DNA from: Tetracentron sinense
Taxonomy: Eukaryota; Streptophyta; Magnoliopsida; Trochodendrales; Trochodendraceae
Assembly (NCBI GenBank): GCA_015143295.1
Contig: CM026560.1
Location: forward strand, 1,800,501-1,864,500
DNA length: 64,000 nt
Direction of reading: 5' to 3'
Shown here: piece after piece, positions 11,403-23,522 of the stretch
Numbering within the stretch: the first letter of the stretch is position 1
How the letters are laid out: each line of letters opens with the position of its first letter
Notes under the pieces: generated by a model
Databases searched by the model: none
The model's input: only the letters and a program-made list of their open reading frames with translations
What the model was told of the DNA's origin: nothing
Position numbers and translations under genes: made by a program

Positions 11403-12676
11403 TAACTTATAAGGAGTCAAATCCTCTACGGTGATAATGGATTTGGCAAATCTGGTTATCACCCCTAGAGGTCGCCATGTGTCTCCTTTGACACCCCTTA
11501 ACCCTGGGTAAGATTTACCCACCCATCCTTAGTTTTTTTTTTAAAGAATATAAATTCTTTTTTTAAAATTAAAAAACTGTTTTTAGAGTTTTTTTAATAT
11601 TAAAAACAATTTTTTAATTTTAAAAAAAGAATTAATATTTAAAAAAAAAGAAAAAAAAGAATGGGTGGTTGAACCCTAGGGGTGGGTGAACCTTACCCGC
11701 GGTTAAGGGATGTCAAAGGAGACATATGGCTACCTTTAGGGGTGATAACCAGCGTCTGCCCATAACCTATTAACGGAGGAAAATACCAAAATTAAAGGTA
11801 AGCGACATCTCAGTTTCTCAAACTGAATGCTAAGCATATTCTTCAAAAACTCTTGATACTCAGCTTGCACCATTTTTTTGACTCAGTCAATGGGTACTCC
11901 CAATTATACTCCTTAATTCTAACCGTTTATAACCAATCACTAAGGGCTAAGATTTCAGTTGGCTTATTTTGTCTTTTCTATTGCCACATCAACTGGAATC
12001 CTAACAGTTTAATAATTGAGATAAACGGTTAGGATTAAGAAATATATATGGGAGTACACTTTGGGAGTATCCCTAGACTAATTCGTTTTTTTTAGCAATG
12101 TGAGGTTCACTTTTCCGTCGTCCACTCTCCCCTGTTTTTATAGGTCTCATCATATTTATTTTATCTTCTTATATAAAAATTGTAAAACCTATCAGAGAGT
12201 TGACAGTCGGAAAGTAGATCTAGCATTGCCCTTTTCTTAAGGAAAATATTTAAGAGTGATTAGCGGACCCATGGGTCCGCTACTTAACTTACCCACTAAA
12301 TTAAAATTATGATTTTTTGTTTTCTAAAAACTAAGGTTGGATTGCTTAACCCTAGGAGTGAGTGGCTCTTAACCACAATTGGTGAGTGTTTAAAAATAGA
12401 GTGTGGGCCAATAACGACCGGCCATTCCATTACATAATGGACCCTGAATTCTACGACATAGTGGAATGTGCGGTGCCCATCGGTCCATGCCACCTTTTTA
12501 ACACCCACTAATTTTGATTAGGATTCATGCACTGTAGGGTTTATCCATCCAACCTAGGTTTTAGAAAAAAACAAAATATTAGTCATAATTTAGTTAAGTT
12601 TAACTATAGTTAAAATGGGTTAAAAGGGACTCCAGGACACAACAATCTAGTAACAGAATGCAAGGTCGCTAATCAC
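11403..12676. other. Non-coding interval rich in dispersed TTAACC-type repeats
   Basis: No gene seen. It contains several copies of a short repeat with the words CCTAGGGGTGRGTGAA, TTAACCACAGTT and GAGTGTYAAAA (about 11490, 11665, 12340, 12500, 12590), poly-A/T stretches at 11530-11660, and the perfect palindrome at 12261-12282. Confidence 0.6.
12261..12282. repeat. 22-bp perfect palindrome
   Basis: Arms TAGCGGACCCA and its exact reverse complement, no spacer. A copy with one arm mismatch is at 16043-16064 in the same sequence context. Confidence 0.85.
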
Positions 12677-13092
12677 TAGGGCTATAAACTGATCGGATCT
12701 GCGTAGATCTGAATCCGATCCAATTCAGTATTCAACAAATATGAATCCGATCAGAGATCCATCGGATCTTGAATTAACCAATCTGAATCCAAATCCGATT
12801 ATTAATCCAAGATCTGAATCCGATCCGATTTAACATTAATATATCTAAAAACTAACATTTTAATTAAAAAAAATAAAATAAAAATTATGATTAGTATTGT
12901 AGTATATTTGTAAAATTATATAAATATTATTATTGTTATATATAATCTAATCGGATTGGTTATAGATCCAAATCGGATAAAATTATAATCGGATTCAAGA
13001 TCTTGGATCCGACAGATCTATATTAGGATTAGGATCTCGTGGATCAGATTCAGATTGGATTCAAATCAAGAACCGATCCATTGACAGTCCTA
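12677..13092. mobile_element. hAT-type MITE, 416 bp
   Basis: Perfect 8-bp TSD CTAATCAC (12669-12676 and 13093-13100). Ends are inverted: the left starts TAGGGCTATAAACTGATCGG and the reverse complement of the right starts TAGGACTGTCAATGGATCGG. The interior is AT-rich with many GATCCGAT words. Same family as the element at 4265-4501. Confidence 0.85.
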
Positions 13093-13168
13093 CTAATCAC
13101 TCCTTTTTTTTATGGAAAATATTTATTTATTTTTGGGTTATGAGAAAGTCCTCGTAGATGAAAACGGC

Positions 13169-13242
13169 GTAGCCCTTGTCCCATATATTGACACTTGTCC
13201 CTTTTGTAGCCCTTGTCCCATATATTGACACTTGTCCCTTTT
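13169..13242. repeat. 37-bp tandem duplication
   Basis: Two exact adjacent copies of a unit starting GTAGCCCTTGTCCCATATAT (13169 and 13206), indicating a recent replication-slippage or repair event. Confidence 0.85.
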
Positions 13243-13348
13243 AGTATCCCACTCTTGGGATTCAACCATGTAAAAAATTAATCATAGGAGTACAAAAATT
13301 AACTAGGGTTAAAAGGAAGGTACAAGACAAGTTAAGTGGGCCAGATGG

Positions 13349-13375
13349 TTTTGGTCTGGCGATGCCAGACCAAAA
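13349..13375. repeat. Short perfect hairpin
   Basis: 12-bp arms TTTTGGTCTGGC / GCCAGACCAAAA around a GAT loop. It is too short for a miRNA precursor; purpose unknown. Confidence 0.7.
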
Positions 13376-13734
13376 AGGTTCCACTTATTTTAGCATTCCT
13401 CTTCGAAAAATCTTTTCCTAACGGTCATTATAAATGCCACTCTGGCTAGGGCTTCTGGTCCGGTCTTAGGGAGCAATCGCTCCTATTCACGCAATCACGC
13501 TTCTCTCTTATGTCTTAATCTTATCAAGTTATCTTCTATCTCATACAAGTTGGTGGTAAGTGATTGAATCATATAAGGTAAGGGCAGTTTTGGGTGATTA
13601 ATTTTATGCTTTGGAATTACTCAAAAAAAAAAAACAGAAAAGAAAAAAAAAAGGGAGGAGGGACCTTCATTGATTGCAACCTTCCCATCTACCATGTTCT
13701 CTTTGGCCAGTCGGGAAAAAAGGGTGGTACGCGC

Positions 13735-13870
13735 ACTGGACACAATTGTTTTTGGTAACTCGAGGTGTCCCCAAACTTTTGGGTTAAGACTAATCCATGA
13801 GGGTGCGACCAGAGCCCTCAACCCACCACACCATATAATTCCGGCAAAACGGATCTCAAAGGGGGAGTGA
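13735..13870 (-). mobile_element. SINE-like fragment
   Basis: Shares the plus-strand word order of the SINE at 14251-14446 (CTCGAGGTGTCCCC, then GACTAATCCATGAGGG, then CAGAGCCCTC). The tRNA-like head is not clear. An A-rich stretch at 13622-13652 is nearby. Low-confidence relic. Confidence 0.35.
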
Positions 13871-14250
13871 GTAGTTGAACTGAGGTATAAATGTACACTG
13901 GACACTTATAACTACACCGAAACTTTTTCCCATTTATGTTTTGTAGAAGAGGAATGCCAAGGGGACTCACATTTCCATACTCTCACCCATTAAAACAAGA
14001 GTGGTGTATGGGTACTTACAAATATACTCAAAAACCCTAACCCTTTAATTTAAATTATTAAGGTCAATATCAAAGCTAATATGACTTTAGAAAATGACTA
14101 AATAAGTTGAGCCAAATCCACTTGTCATACTTAATTATTTGAATTGAAATGTGAGAACTCTTGAGTATATTTGAGAGTAACCATAGATTGATTCTTAAAA
14201 CTAATAAAAAAAATTGTTTTTATTATCAGAAGAAGCAAGGATATGAAAAC

Positions 14251-14446
14251 TTTTTTTTTTTTTGGGTAATGAGGGTGTCTCGCCTTTTAGAGCACCCAAT
14301 TAATCCCCATGGCACATGCAGAGCCCTCCATCCATACACACCAGATAAGTAGGGATAAATCCCTAAGGATGGTCAACAAAGGGAAGGGAGTCGAACTCGG
14401 AATCTCCGCTTCCTGAGGCGTGGTTGCCAGCACTCCAACCCCGGAT
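14251..14446 (-). mobile_element. tRNA-derived SINE, minus strand
   Basis: The plus strand begins with a 13-base T run (the poly-A tail on the minus strand). At the other end the minus strand reads GGTTGGAGTGCTGGCAACC (box-A-like region) and then GAGTTCGACTCC (B-box-like), about 45 bases apart as in tRNA-derived SINE heads. No clear TSD found. Confidence 0.6.
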
Positions 14447-14450
14447 TGGT

Positions 14451-15700
14451 TAACATTCCTCCTTTAAAAACTATTGGTTATACATAATTAAATTCATAAA
14501 ATTTTATGTGTCATCCAATGAAAACATTGATGCCTACAATAATTGCGCATTGGTCTCAATGTCGCAGTGTGTATCCCTGTTTAGGTAGACTCTGATTGAT
14601 TTCAATGAGTTTGTGTGATGATTAAAAAACTCTCTTTGACTAACTAACAAACCCAAACTTCTAACCTACTAACCTATAAAAATGATGCCTATAAAAAAGA
14701 GAAAAAGACATTGATACCTAACTCTCCCATCCCTAATGATAATTAAAGTGGTTACCATCTAGTTTAGATTGGTCTCATTAATGCAATTCACTAATGTCAT
14801 ACATTTAAATAGTTTGCAATTTAGGAATTTAGTATGAAATGAAAATACTATCGATTTCAAAGATTTGCAAATAGAAGATAATATTAGAATCAAGAATAGG
14901 TCATTGCATATAGAAAAATCTCAACTCTAAAATTATAGTCAAATTTACTAGCATTTCAATCAAGAAAGAATGGAAGCCAAAGCCTTGAGTTCCTCTACTT
15001 TAATTTTAAAATTTTCTCTTCTTTGAAAAGAAGGAATGTTAAAAATATGGAAAAGGGAAGACAAATGTATGTGTCAGGTAAATAGAGAATTTCGATGGAG
15101 AAGGAGGTCAGGATTGGGGTGTACATTTAAGAGGATAGGAAATTCAAAATAAGAATGTTTTTCTTTTAATTTATTATCATTATTTTTTTTAATGGATTTT
15201 GCTAGTCTTAGTCGTAAATCTTCCAAAAACTCAACCGGGTGGCTACAAATGTCAAAGATAGTCTGATTTGTACTTTTTTAAACATTTAAAATATTAAAAA
15301 TCTCCACGTGTTATAGCCTATTCTTGCATTTATTGAAAAATTTTAGAGTAAATGCGACTAGGTCTAGAACTCTTCTTTTTTTTATGGGGTGTAGTCATCA
15401 AAGAGAGTAGGAAATTTAAAAATAAAAATAAAAGAAAAATTAGTAGGATGTAACCATCAAATATTAGTTATGGTCATGTGATCAAGTTGTCAAATGAGAT
15501 CAATGGATATCTCAGGTGGGACCTTCCGACGAATGATGTGGCGAAGGTTGTTCTTTGGAGACCCAACATCTTCCTTTCCTTCCTCTCAATGCACAATCTC
15601 TTTTACTTCAACCAAATTATTAGAGCTAACTGGTCTTAAATTCGCTTGAGACCAAGGTTTTCGAAAGTTGTTCGTGGAGTCAGACTCTCTGAATGTTCGA
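14451..15700. other. AT-rich non-coding interval
   Basis: No gene recognised. Around 15388-15470 the sequence repeats words of the 4955-5695 MITE right end (GGGTGTAGTCATCAAA, ATCAAATATTRGT), so it likely holds a decayed copy. Confidence 0.5.
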
Positions 15701-15712
15701 TGTTAATGGTTA

Positions 15713-16006
15713 ATGAAGGAGTGTTTAAATTCCATCCTAATCTCGAGTTGGTTGCTTCATGTCACTTCATGTCAGCATTTGATGAATCGGGAATGGATTT
15801 GTTGTGTTAAACATGTTAACAGAGAAGCTAACTTTAGTGCTGATTGGCTTGCTAATTCTAGTGTGACTCATGGACCGGGTTTGAGGGTGTATAATTCTCT
15901 TCCTATTGGCTTGAGCTCGTTGCTTTTTTCTGATGTCTCATGGGCTACTAGGCCTAGGGATGTCCTTGTGTAATGAGTCTTGATCCCCAATCTACCCAAA
16001 AAAAAA
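15713..16006 (+). pseudogene. LINE-derived RNase H-like fragment with poly-A tail
   Basis: An 86-residue open frame ends ...VSWATRPRDVLV and contains HVNREANFSADWLANSS, the typical end of the RNase H domain found in plant non-LTR retrotransposons (family pattern HxxREAN...ADxLA). The frame is followed 24 bases later by an A run at 15998-16006, consistent with the 3' end of a 5'-truncated L1-type insertion. The upstream boundary is not defined. Confidence 0.65.
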
Positions 16007-16042
16007 TGAGAGGGAAAGCATCAATTTTACATGAGCAGTGCT

Positions 16043-16064
16043 TAGCGGACCCATGGATCCGCTA
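16043..16064. repeat. 22-bp imperfect palindrome, second copy
   Basis: Same arms as 12261-12282 with one mismatch (GGATCC for GGGTCC). It is also followed by CTACTTA and, about 100 bases on, by the AAGGTTRGATTGCTTAACCCTA repeat, so the two loci are copies of one dispersed element. Confidence 0.7.
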
Positions 16065-18197
16065 CTTATCTTATCTCGTGTCCTCGTGTCCCTTTTAACA
16101 CCCCTTTAACCATGGTGAAGCTTAAGAAAATTAAAGTTAAGATTTTGGTATTTTTTTTCTTTTTAAAAACCAAGGTTAGATTGCTTAACCCTAACCCTAT
16201 GTTTGGTTGCCGAGAAAATCAGTAAAAACATGAAAAATAAAAGAAAATTAGACGAAACATAACTAAAAATTGTATTAGAAATTCAAAATTTTATTTTCTT
16301 TCCATGTTTTCACCTATTTTCTAGGCAACCAAACTTAGGTTAGGGTGAGTGAATCTTAACCATAGTTGGTGGTTGTTTAAAAGTGAAGCATGGACCAATG
16401 AGAACCGGGCATTTCATTGCATAATGGAATTCCCAGGTCCGTTAATTATTTTCCATTTTAAATATGGCATTGGGTTGAGAGAAAGCTAGAGTGAGAAAGC
16501 TAGAGTGAGAGAAGTGCAAGGTATCGCAAGGTTTTGGTTACTAAGGATTCGCGGCCTATAAGGTCATTATTAAAACAAAATCCCAAAATTTCATCAAAAT
16601 AGTGAAAGAAAAAATTTGAACGAAAGAAAAGGAAGAAGACTTGAATTGGTAATTATCTGAAACGAAGTCTCAAAATTTTACCAAATTTAAACCTCGGTTA
16701 GCGCAGATTTAATTCCATTTAAATTAGGTTATAATTTTTGGAGCACTGGACTAGCCTCTCATGCCTAGTGATGGAGGCATTTCAGTCACACTGCATTGTC
16801 CAAATGTTTTATTTTTACGACTACACGTGCACCAGACCAGAGTGGTGGTGGGGCTCCACTCGATCCGTCGAGCGGGCGGCTTCTCTCTTTCCTTCCTTTC
16901 TAAAGTATATTAATGAAAAGTCGTCGCACCACAAGTGGTTTCTAATTGGGCCCATTGAAGGGTATTATAGACTGCGTCACACGCGACGCAACCTCACCCC
17001 CCTGAACATACTTCCTTTGGAAGATTATTGAAAAGGACGAGGGAGCGGCACGCTAAGCTGTTAGTGACAAGGGGGTGTGACCCCATTTCATCATCTCCAT
17101 GACCCCATTCAACCAAAACACCCTGTAGTGGCATTGCTTTAAAAACCCTTTTTTAGCTTCTTTCTTAGGGTCTTTGCTTTAGAAAATGGAGGGAGGGAGG
17201 GGGGCAATATGTGCTGTAAGAATAACAAAAGAAGATGGAATTCTTAGGGTTGGAGTATAATACTTGGGTTGCTATTCTCTATTACTATCTTATATCAAGT
17301 GGCTTCACAATCTTTGGTTGTTTTTTTTTGGGTTAAGACAATCTATTTGCTTGTTAGTGCACTAACAGAATAGGATTCTATGGCGAGGCAGCTCAGGTTT
17401 TGGGTATCCTTAAACAAAGCTTAGATACTTCTTTTCTTTTTTATCTTTCCTGTTTTATTTTTGGGTCCTTCTTAGTAGCTTGGTGTAGGGGATTGGTAGG
17501 TTGTTAGATGCAATAATCCAGAATTCAGTTACAAACCTTGGATTACCAAAAAAAAAAGTTACAAACCTTACTGCCCAAATATATATATATATATATATAT
17601 ATTTGCTATTAAATAATTAACGTGGTTAATTGTAGTATTGCAAAATATTTCATATTTGATTTTTCTAAATTAGCACAATTGGTATCAAAATTATAGGTGA
17701 AATTTCTATTAGTTAATTAAGTTGCAAGTAATATTCCATTTTCCAACCCCGATATATATATATATATGTGGACCATATTGTTTGGTGGGCAGTCGCAAAA
17801 GTAAGTAAAATAAAGGGGCAGAGAGATGAGTGGCGCCAAAAGAGCAACTTAGAGTGGATCCACAGGAGTTTTCAAAAAATAAAAGAAAGAGAGTTAGTTG
17901 CAACTTGTAGTTGGTCACTATGAATGTATGAACTTGACCATCCCCATCTCAATAAATCATCTAAACCCATATGCACATGACATGCTGGATTTGTGATCGT
18001 CCTCTAGTTTTAGTTATGTTGTAGACAAATTAGATCATGATCCCCTGAAACTTTTGAGGATGATGCTCCATACATCCTCACACTCCTCCAATCGATCTGA
18101 CCTTTCTAACTATGTTCCATCCAAGGGTCGCCCACGTATGGTACTATTCCAATCGATGAATTTGAATTTGTATGGAATCAGGTTTAGGTTGAGGGAG
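16065..18197. other. Non-coding interval, no gene recognised
   Basis: Contains a dispersed TTAACC-type repeat (16090-16400), a tandem GAGAGAAAGCTAGAGTGA-like duplication near 16475-16515, a TA microsatellite at 17579-17602 and another near 17752-17766. A 97-codon frame at 16738-17031 shows no recognisable family and lacks support. Confidence 0.5.
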
Positions 18198-18450
18198 TGT
18201 TGGGACTAATGATCATGGTGCCGTTACAATCCCTATGATTAATAGCCTCCCTTAAACGTCTCTAACTCATGGCTGAAATCGAGAAGAGTTACGACTGTTA
18301 CAGATCTATATAAGGGGATTAATCCTTATGAGATAGATGACTTAAGACATGAGAGATCTCCTCCCATAGAGAAGAGCCATCTGAGTTGTGACACCCAACC
18401 CCACAACAACATTCCTTCTTCATTATGTTATATATCTTCCATTTCCAACA
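18198..18450 (+). mobile_element. Solo LTR, 253 bp, Copia-like
   Basis: Starts TGTTGGGACTAATG and ends TTTCCAACA, giving TGTTGG/CCAACA inverted ends. The 5-bp TSD GGGAG is perfect (18193-18197 and 18451-18455). A TATATAAG box at 18307-18314 suggests plus orientation. Small size and terminus favour a Copia family. No internal region remains, so it is a solo LTR. Confidence 0.85.
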
Positions 18451-18955
18451 GGGAGCACCAATGCTCAATTCTAATAGGGAACATCATGTAATTCCTCTGT
18501 ATTATCCAGAGAGGGAAGAAAGCTGTTGAGGTGTCATCTCATTGAAATCAAAAGAATAAGATGTCACTCTAGACCTTGCCTCCTTATCTAGAGGCAAATG
18601 GGTCAAACAACTCAAATTAAAATAAACTAAGCCTCTTCAATAGTACAAAAAAAGAAGAAGAAGTTAAAATAGCATATTAATTGGTAATTATTTTTTGTAG
18701 GGTACCCTTAAAGAAATCCAGCTAATCTGGCTTTAGTGGTATCTCTTGCTGTTGTGTTCATTACGTTTCTCCCACTTTTTTTGAATTAGAAATTGCCTTT
18801 TCAATGACTGAGTCAAGAGAGAAAGGGATAAGTGTGATAGAGAATCACACGAGTGGGGAGTTCATTAAGATACATCAAAGCCATTTAAATCTCTTGCCAT
18901 AAGGGAATCAGGAGTTCAGGACCACTTGGGGAAGTGCAAATTTTCTACCGAAAAC
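18451..18955. other. Non-coding interval
   Basis: No gene or clear repeat boundary seen; includes a GAAGAAGAAG stretch near 18650. Confidence 0.5.
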
Positions 18956-19588
18956 TAGGGCTGCACTCAAGCCATGCTAGCTTGATGGGTCGATTAGGCT
19001 CGACTCACTTGAGCCAAGCTCAAGTTGGCATTTTAGGCTCGAACGAATCAAGCTAAGCTTTTATTTGAGCTTAAATGTTTAAACAAGCCAAGCTCAAGCC
19101 ATAGCCTATTTAATTCGGCTCGGCTCGTTTATGGCTTGATTTGGTTTGAGCTTGACTCGGCTCAAAATATATATATATATATATATATAATATTTTTTTA
19201 TAATGTTATTAATATTAATAAATATAATATTTTAAACTTTTCTTTATTATAGATTGTACTAATTTTTAATAAATAAGTTTAAGGCATAATAATGACAAGA
19301 AAAGGTTAAAAAGTTAAAAGTAGAAATTTTGCTCCACTCTTTGAACCAAAGGTCTATCCTCAAATCTTATTTTTGTTTATGAATGTATTAATTTATTGTA
19401 GTATGTTGTATTATAATTTCATAATAAATATTTTTATTTAAATTAAACAAAATAATTATTTGAATCAAGCTTGAGTTAACCCGAGTTCGGCTCGACTTGA
19501 ATAAAGTTCAAACTCGATCAAGCTTGTTCAAGCCAAGCTCAAGCCTAAACATTCAAGCTCAAGCTAAGCTCGGCTCAAATACACCCTA
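18956..19588. mobile_element. MITE (hAT-like), 633 bp, GAGCTTG/CAAGCTC-rich
   Basis: Left end TAGGGCTGCACTCAAGCC; the reverse complement of the right end is TAGGGTGTATTTGAGCC. Subterminal regions are packed with AAGCTCAAG/GCTCGG words and the centre is AT-rich with an AT microsatellite at 19166-19189. The flanks CCGAAAAC and GTAAAAAC could be a decayed 8-bp TSD. Confidence 0.65.
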
Positions 19589-19789
19589 AGTAAAAACCAA
19601 GTTGAGAATTTTGTATCCAGGCTCATACGACCAAAGAAACCGTGACAAGTATCCTCTTAACCTTTCTAAAACCCTAACCTAATTAGGTTTTAGAAAGTCT
19701 CTTCTCAAAAGGAGACATGTCCCGTTAGTGGGATTTGCTCTCCATTTGAAGGATGTTAGCATCCCGATTGCATTTCCAATTTAATCTAG

Positions 19790-20100
19790 ATCGTGAATAG
19801 CTCGAGATCGACTCATAAAAGCTCATTCGAGCTCGTTTAGTAGAGAAATGAGCTGAGCTCAAGCTTAATTTTTAAACTTGATTGCTTAACTAGCGAAGCT
19901 CAAGCACACATGTAATTGGCTTATTAATCAATATAAGTCTAATAATGTATATTATTATACAAATAATCTTATAAAAAAATCGAGATGAGTGGAGCTTGAC
20001 TTTGGAGAGTTCTTCACGAGCCAAGCTTGAACAAAAATGGTCGCGTTCGAGCCAAGCTTAAACAAAAGTGGTCGAGCTCGAGCTTGAACACCTTTGTACT
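19790..20100. repeat. Second GAGCTCG-rich repeat, boundaries unclear
   Basis: Subterminal words GAGCTCG, CAAGCTT and GAGCCAAGCTT recur on both sides of an AT-rich centre (19925-19980), and the right side ends GCTTGAACACCT. It resembles the architecture of the 18956-19588 element; no clean TSD was found. Confidence 0.4.
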
Positions 20101-20235
20101 TTAAAGCTGAGCCAGAACACTCAACTACTCAGCTCAGTATCACTCTTATCTACTCGCTAACCAAAAAAAAAAGCCCACCCTATTTTTCTCCTAATCAAAG
20201 AGGTTAGTTAGTGAATATTATTTTACGGAAGAAAC

Positions 20236-20772
20236 ACGTGTTGTTGCGGTAGCCTATGCGAAGTCCAAGGGGTTGGAGCTCGGTTCTTTTCTCTTCAGAT
20301 TCTCGATTCGAGTTTGGATGGACAGTGCTGTTGCGCTGTTGCCCGGTTGTGCCTGAAAAACAAGTGGATTCCTCTTTGTTGATGTGGGGCCTACCTTGTT
20401 GAATGTGGGCCCCTTGTTTTTCAGGCACAACCAAGCAACAGCTAGCGCTGTTGCCCATCCGAACTCGACTCTCAAGTGGTGCTCGAGTCCATGAGCACCG
20501 AGCATTCTAAAGTGTTGTGGGAGATCCGTGCTATTGTGGCGGATATCCACAAGCACCTGTCTTGTTTGTCAGTTGTCAAGGTTCTGTATTCCCAGCGGGC
20601 TTTTAACTTATATGCCCATCGCCTTGCCTCGGTTGGTTCTTCCCTGCGGTATCATGACTCATTTCATTTCTGAGAATATAGCCCCTGGGAATGTTGGAAG
20701 ATTTTGTCCAGGCAAGGCCTTGGATAGCCTTTTCTGTTTTGTTTCTTCTTGGATGTCTGTCAAAAAAAAAAA
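20236..20772 (+). pseudogene. LINE-derived RNase H-like fragment (second)
   Basis: Frames here contain VLWEIRAIVADIHKHLSCLS and then YSQRAFNLYAHRLASVG, the alpha-helical end of the RNase H domain in plant non-LTR elements (family pattern ...RxxNxxAHxLA). An A run at 20762-20772 could be its tail. A palindromic 20345-20432 segment sits in the middle and interrupts the frame. Family call by motif only. Confidence 0.5.
20345..20432. repeat. Inverted-repeat insertion, 20-bp perfect arms
   Basis: Left arm GGTTGTGCCTGAAAAACAAG (20345-20364) is exactly reverse complementary to 20413-20432. The arms extend imperfectly outward to GCTGTTGC / GCAACAGC. GCTGTTGC recurs on both outer flanks, so a TSD is possible but the exact boundary is ambiguous. 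Confidence 0.75.
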
Positions 20773-21049
20773 TCTTCTTTCTCTTGTACAAAAGTTTACT
20801 TTAACTGTTGGCAAAAATAATCGTGAAATGTTATCTCCAATAATTAGTGTGATTTTTTTTTTAATCCAAGAGTGGGGCTACTATTACTAAGAATGCTATC
20901 CCACGTAAGAGTATGGCTAGCATTCCTCTAGCCCTGATAACTTGATGAGCAATGCTAGGTCCACTTCTCCCTTATATGTACAAGAAGACAAAGAAATAAA
21001 AGCGATGACTCACAAAAAGCTTTCATATTTTTTGTCTTCGTATCTATAA

Positions 21050-21392
21050 GGCTCCGTTCTTTTGGTAAAACTTTTAAAGTCTAGAACTTTTATTGTTTCA
21101 TGCCTAATTTTACTTGATATTTGGAACTATATTATTTCATAGGGTGCAAAAGTTCTACTAATATGAAACTTTTAATTAAGTTCTACCAAAACTTTTGGAT
21201 CTTTTAACTTCATAGATGTGGAACTTCTAATTAAATTGAACTCGTTAAATTTGAGATACCATCAACTAAAAAGGTTAGAAACTCTCTCTCCTCTCTTCCC
21301 ACACTCTTGCCTTTTGTTCTAAAACACTAATCCTCTTATTGTAAAACATTAATGTTCCGGACTTTTAAAAGTTCCACCAAAAGAACAGAGCC
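21050..21392. mobile_element. MITE, 343 bp, GGCTCCGTTCTTTTGG ends
   Basis: Terminal inverted repeats: left GGCTCCGTTCTTTTGGTA, right (reverse complement) GGCTCTGTTCTTTTGGTG, extending to AACTTTTAAA-GTC on both sides. Flanks TAA and TAG could be a decayed 3-bp TSD (Tourist-like) but this is uncertain. Confidence 0.7.
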
Positions 21393-23522
21393 TAGATGAA
21401 AGTGGAAGAGATAGAAAGTAGACATGACATTAATCTAACATTTTTTTTTGGAATAACCTCTCTCTCTCCGATATATATATTCTCAAATATATATATGGTT
21501 TGTTAATATTCACGCTAGCCAAAATTCAAATGCCTTGATAGCATAATTACATAGAGAAATGTAGTGACATTTTTATATATATATATGGGCTGCTACTGTT
21601 CACGCAATGCGTGAAACACTAAAAGATCACAAACGTTCAAATGTGATGGCATTCTTGTAGCGAGTTGGTGGCCATTTTGAAAATTTGATTATCTTCCATA
21701 ATTACATAAATGCCATTAAAGTTAGTATTAATTACCAAAAAAACCATCTATTTTGCACTTGCGTGACCATTTAGAGTTTCACGCTAAACTTTAGATTTTC
21801 CACATATATATATATATGGGAATGTTAAAATTTCCGCCATGCGTGACCATTAACATTCTTCAACAAAAATAGATGACAATATTATAATTATGGAGAGAAT
21901 ACCATGCATTTTTACTATATCAGTTTTTCTCCATATTTACAAGATTGTCACCTAAAATTACAAGATCATCACCCAAAATTGCCTTGCGTGAACATTGATA
22001 CGCACAGCTTGAAATGTTATGATCAATTCCCCGTGTGTTTCCAATGTGTGTGTATATATATATATATACCATTAATACCTTTAAATTTTGGCGTGCATGA
22101 AGTTTGTTAGGTATTAATGATATTCTTGTAATGATAATCTTGCAAAATTATTCTCTTCATGATTACATGAATGCCACTACATCTTACACTAATTATAAGA
22201 ATGGCATCAATTTTGGGTTGTCCGAGATTTGTTAACATTCCCGTAAAAGGTGAATGGATTAGACATGGAGGATTAGGGTTTAATGTTTCTTATTGGGTTG
22301 GGTTTGGGTTGATATAAGTTGTTTATAATCAAGTTGTGGCGGAGTGGGTAGATGGTTCATAGTCGACCTGTCCTATTCCCACCCTTTGGTCGATCAAGCT
22401 GTAGTTTTATATCCTCTACAACATCCAAATCTGGATGCCTTCCAATGATCCTAATCATAAAACAGGATTTGACAAGAACCTAAAAGTGCGAATTTTTTTA
22501 TGGATTAGTTCCAAATGAAGAAGTAAAATAAAATTTTGTTTGAATAGTGATTGATTCAATAGTTTCAACATTCACAAGATATAATAATAATTTTAAGTAG
22601 AGAATGTTCAGGCATTATAGCAGTTGGACTCTTGTCATTTGGAATTTTTTTTTTTTTAAAAGACATTAGCTGCTAATGCACAGAGCTGTCTCTAGACATA
22701 GGAAATAGATTCAGTAGCCAATGTAAAATAGTTCATAAAGTAAAAAAAGAGGTAGAGCATAGTCAAAAGACTCAAAATCCAAGCATTTTAAACTGATATA
22801 ATCAATTTATATGGTGGACCTGCAACGCTATGTGACGCGATAGATCCCCACCAAAAGATCTCCTGTCAAAATCAAACAGGGCAGACCTGCCCATTGATCA
22901 AAACGATCAAAAATATCACGTTCTTTTCTTTCTTACGAACAATCTATCACTGAATCTTAGAACAACAAAAATCCAACTTTGGATTTATCCAATGCAAAGT
23001 TATAATGTACTCTATATATCACATATGGCAAATAATATCGAAACGTGTGTATCAAGAATCAAATCAATTATAACAAGAACTGAAAACATAGATCTGTATT
23101 TGAACTTGATCCGCCTTAATTGAATCAGATCCGGATCATGATCCGATCCGACCCATTGACATCCATACTTTCTGATTCATAGAATCTATAGACTGTTAGT
23201 AAAATCCATATACATACAAGACTCTATTGGTATCAGTTTTCCTTTGCTAAACTTTTTCAAGATACTTTGTTTATATCACAGGAACCTTTTTGCGGCCAGG
23301 CCTTCTGGTTTAAAAAAAAATATATTGATGCCGAATGTGAGAAATAGATAAGATACTACATCAGTCAAATAGGAGGGCTAAGCAACAATAATCATATAAG
23401 TTACAGTAGGAACAAGCTGTGCTGGAATTTTTCAGAGAGTCCACGCATCAGTAGCTGCTCCAGAAGCTCTGGTTTACTGGTAGAAGGTGGAGGGTTTACA
23501 CCCTATCTTGCACTCTGATACC
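21393..23522. other. AT-rich non-coding interval with AT microsatellites
   Basis: No gene recognised. TA/AT runs occur at about 21464-21476, 21572-21586, 21803-21818 and 22050-22068, several next to TTAACATTC and CACGC-ATGCGTGA words, suggesting a repeated short element. A fragment with GATCCGGATC and ending CCCATTGACATCCATA at about 23107-23167 resembles the right end of the GGATC hAT MITE family. Confidence 0.5.

Noticed and set aside
16738..17031. 97-codon open frame
   Set aside because: No recognisable domain and no splice or conservation support; it lies in repeat-rich DNA.
22335..22400. tRNA-like GTGGCGGAGTGGGTAGATGG segment
   Set aside because: A-box-like start only; no B box or cloverleaf arms at the right distance.
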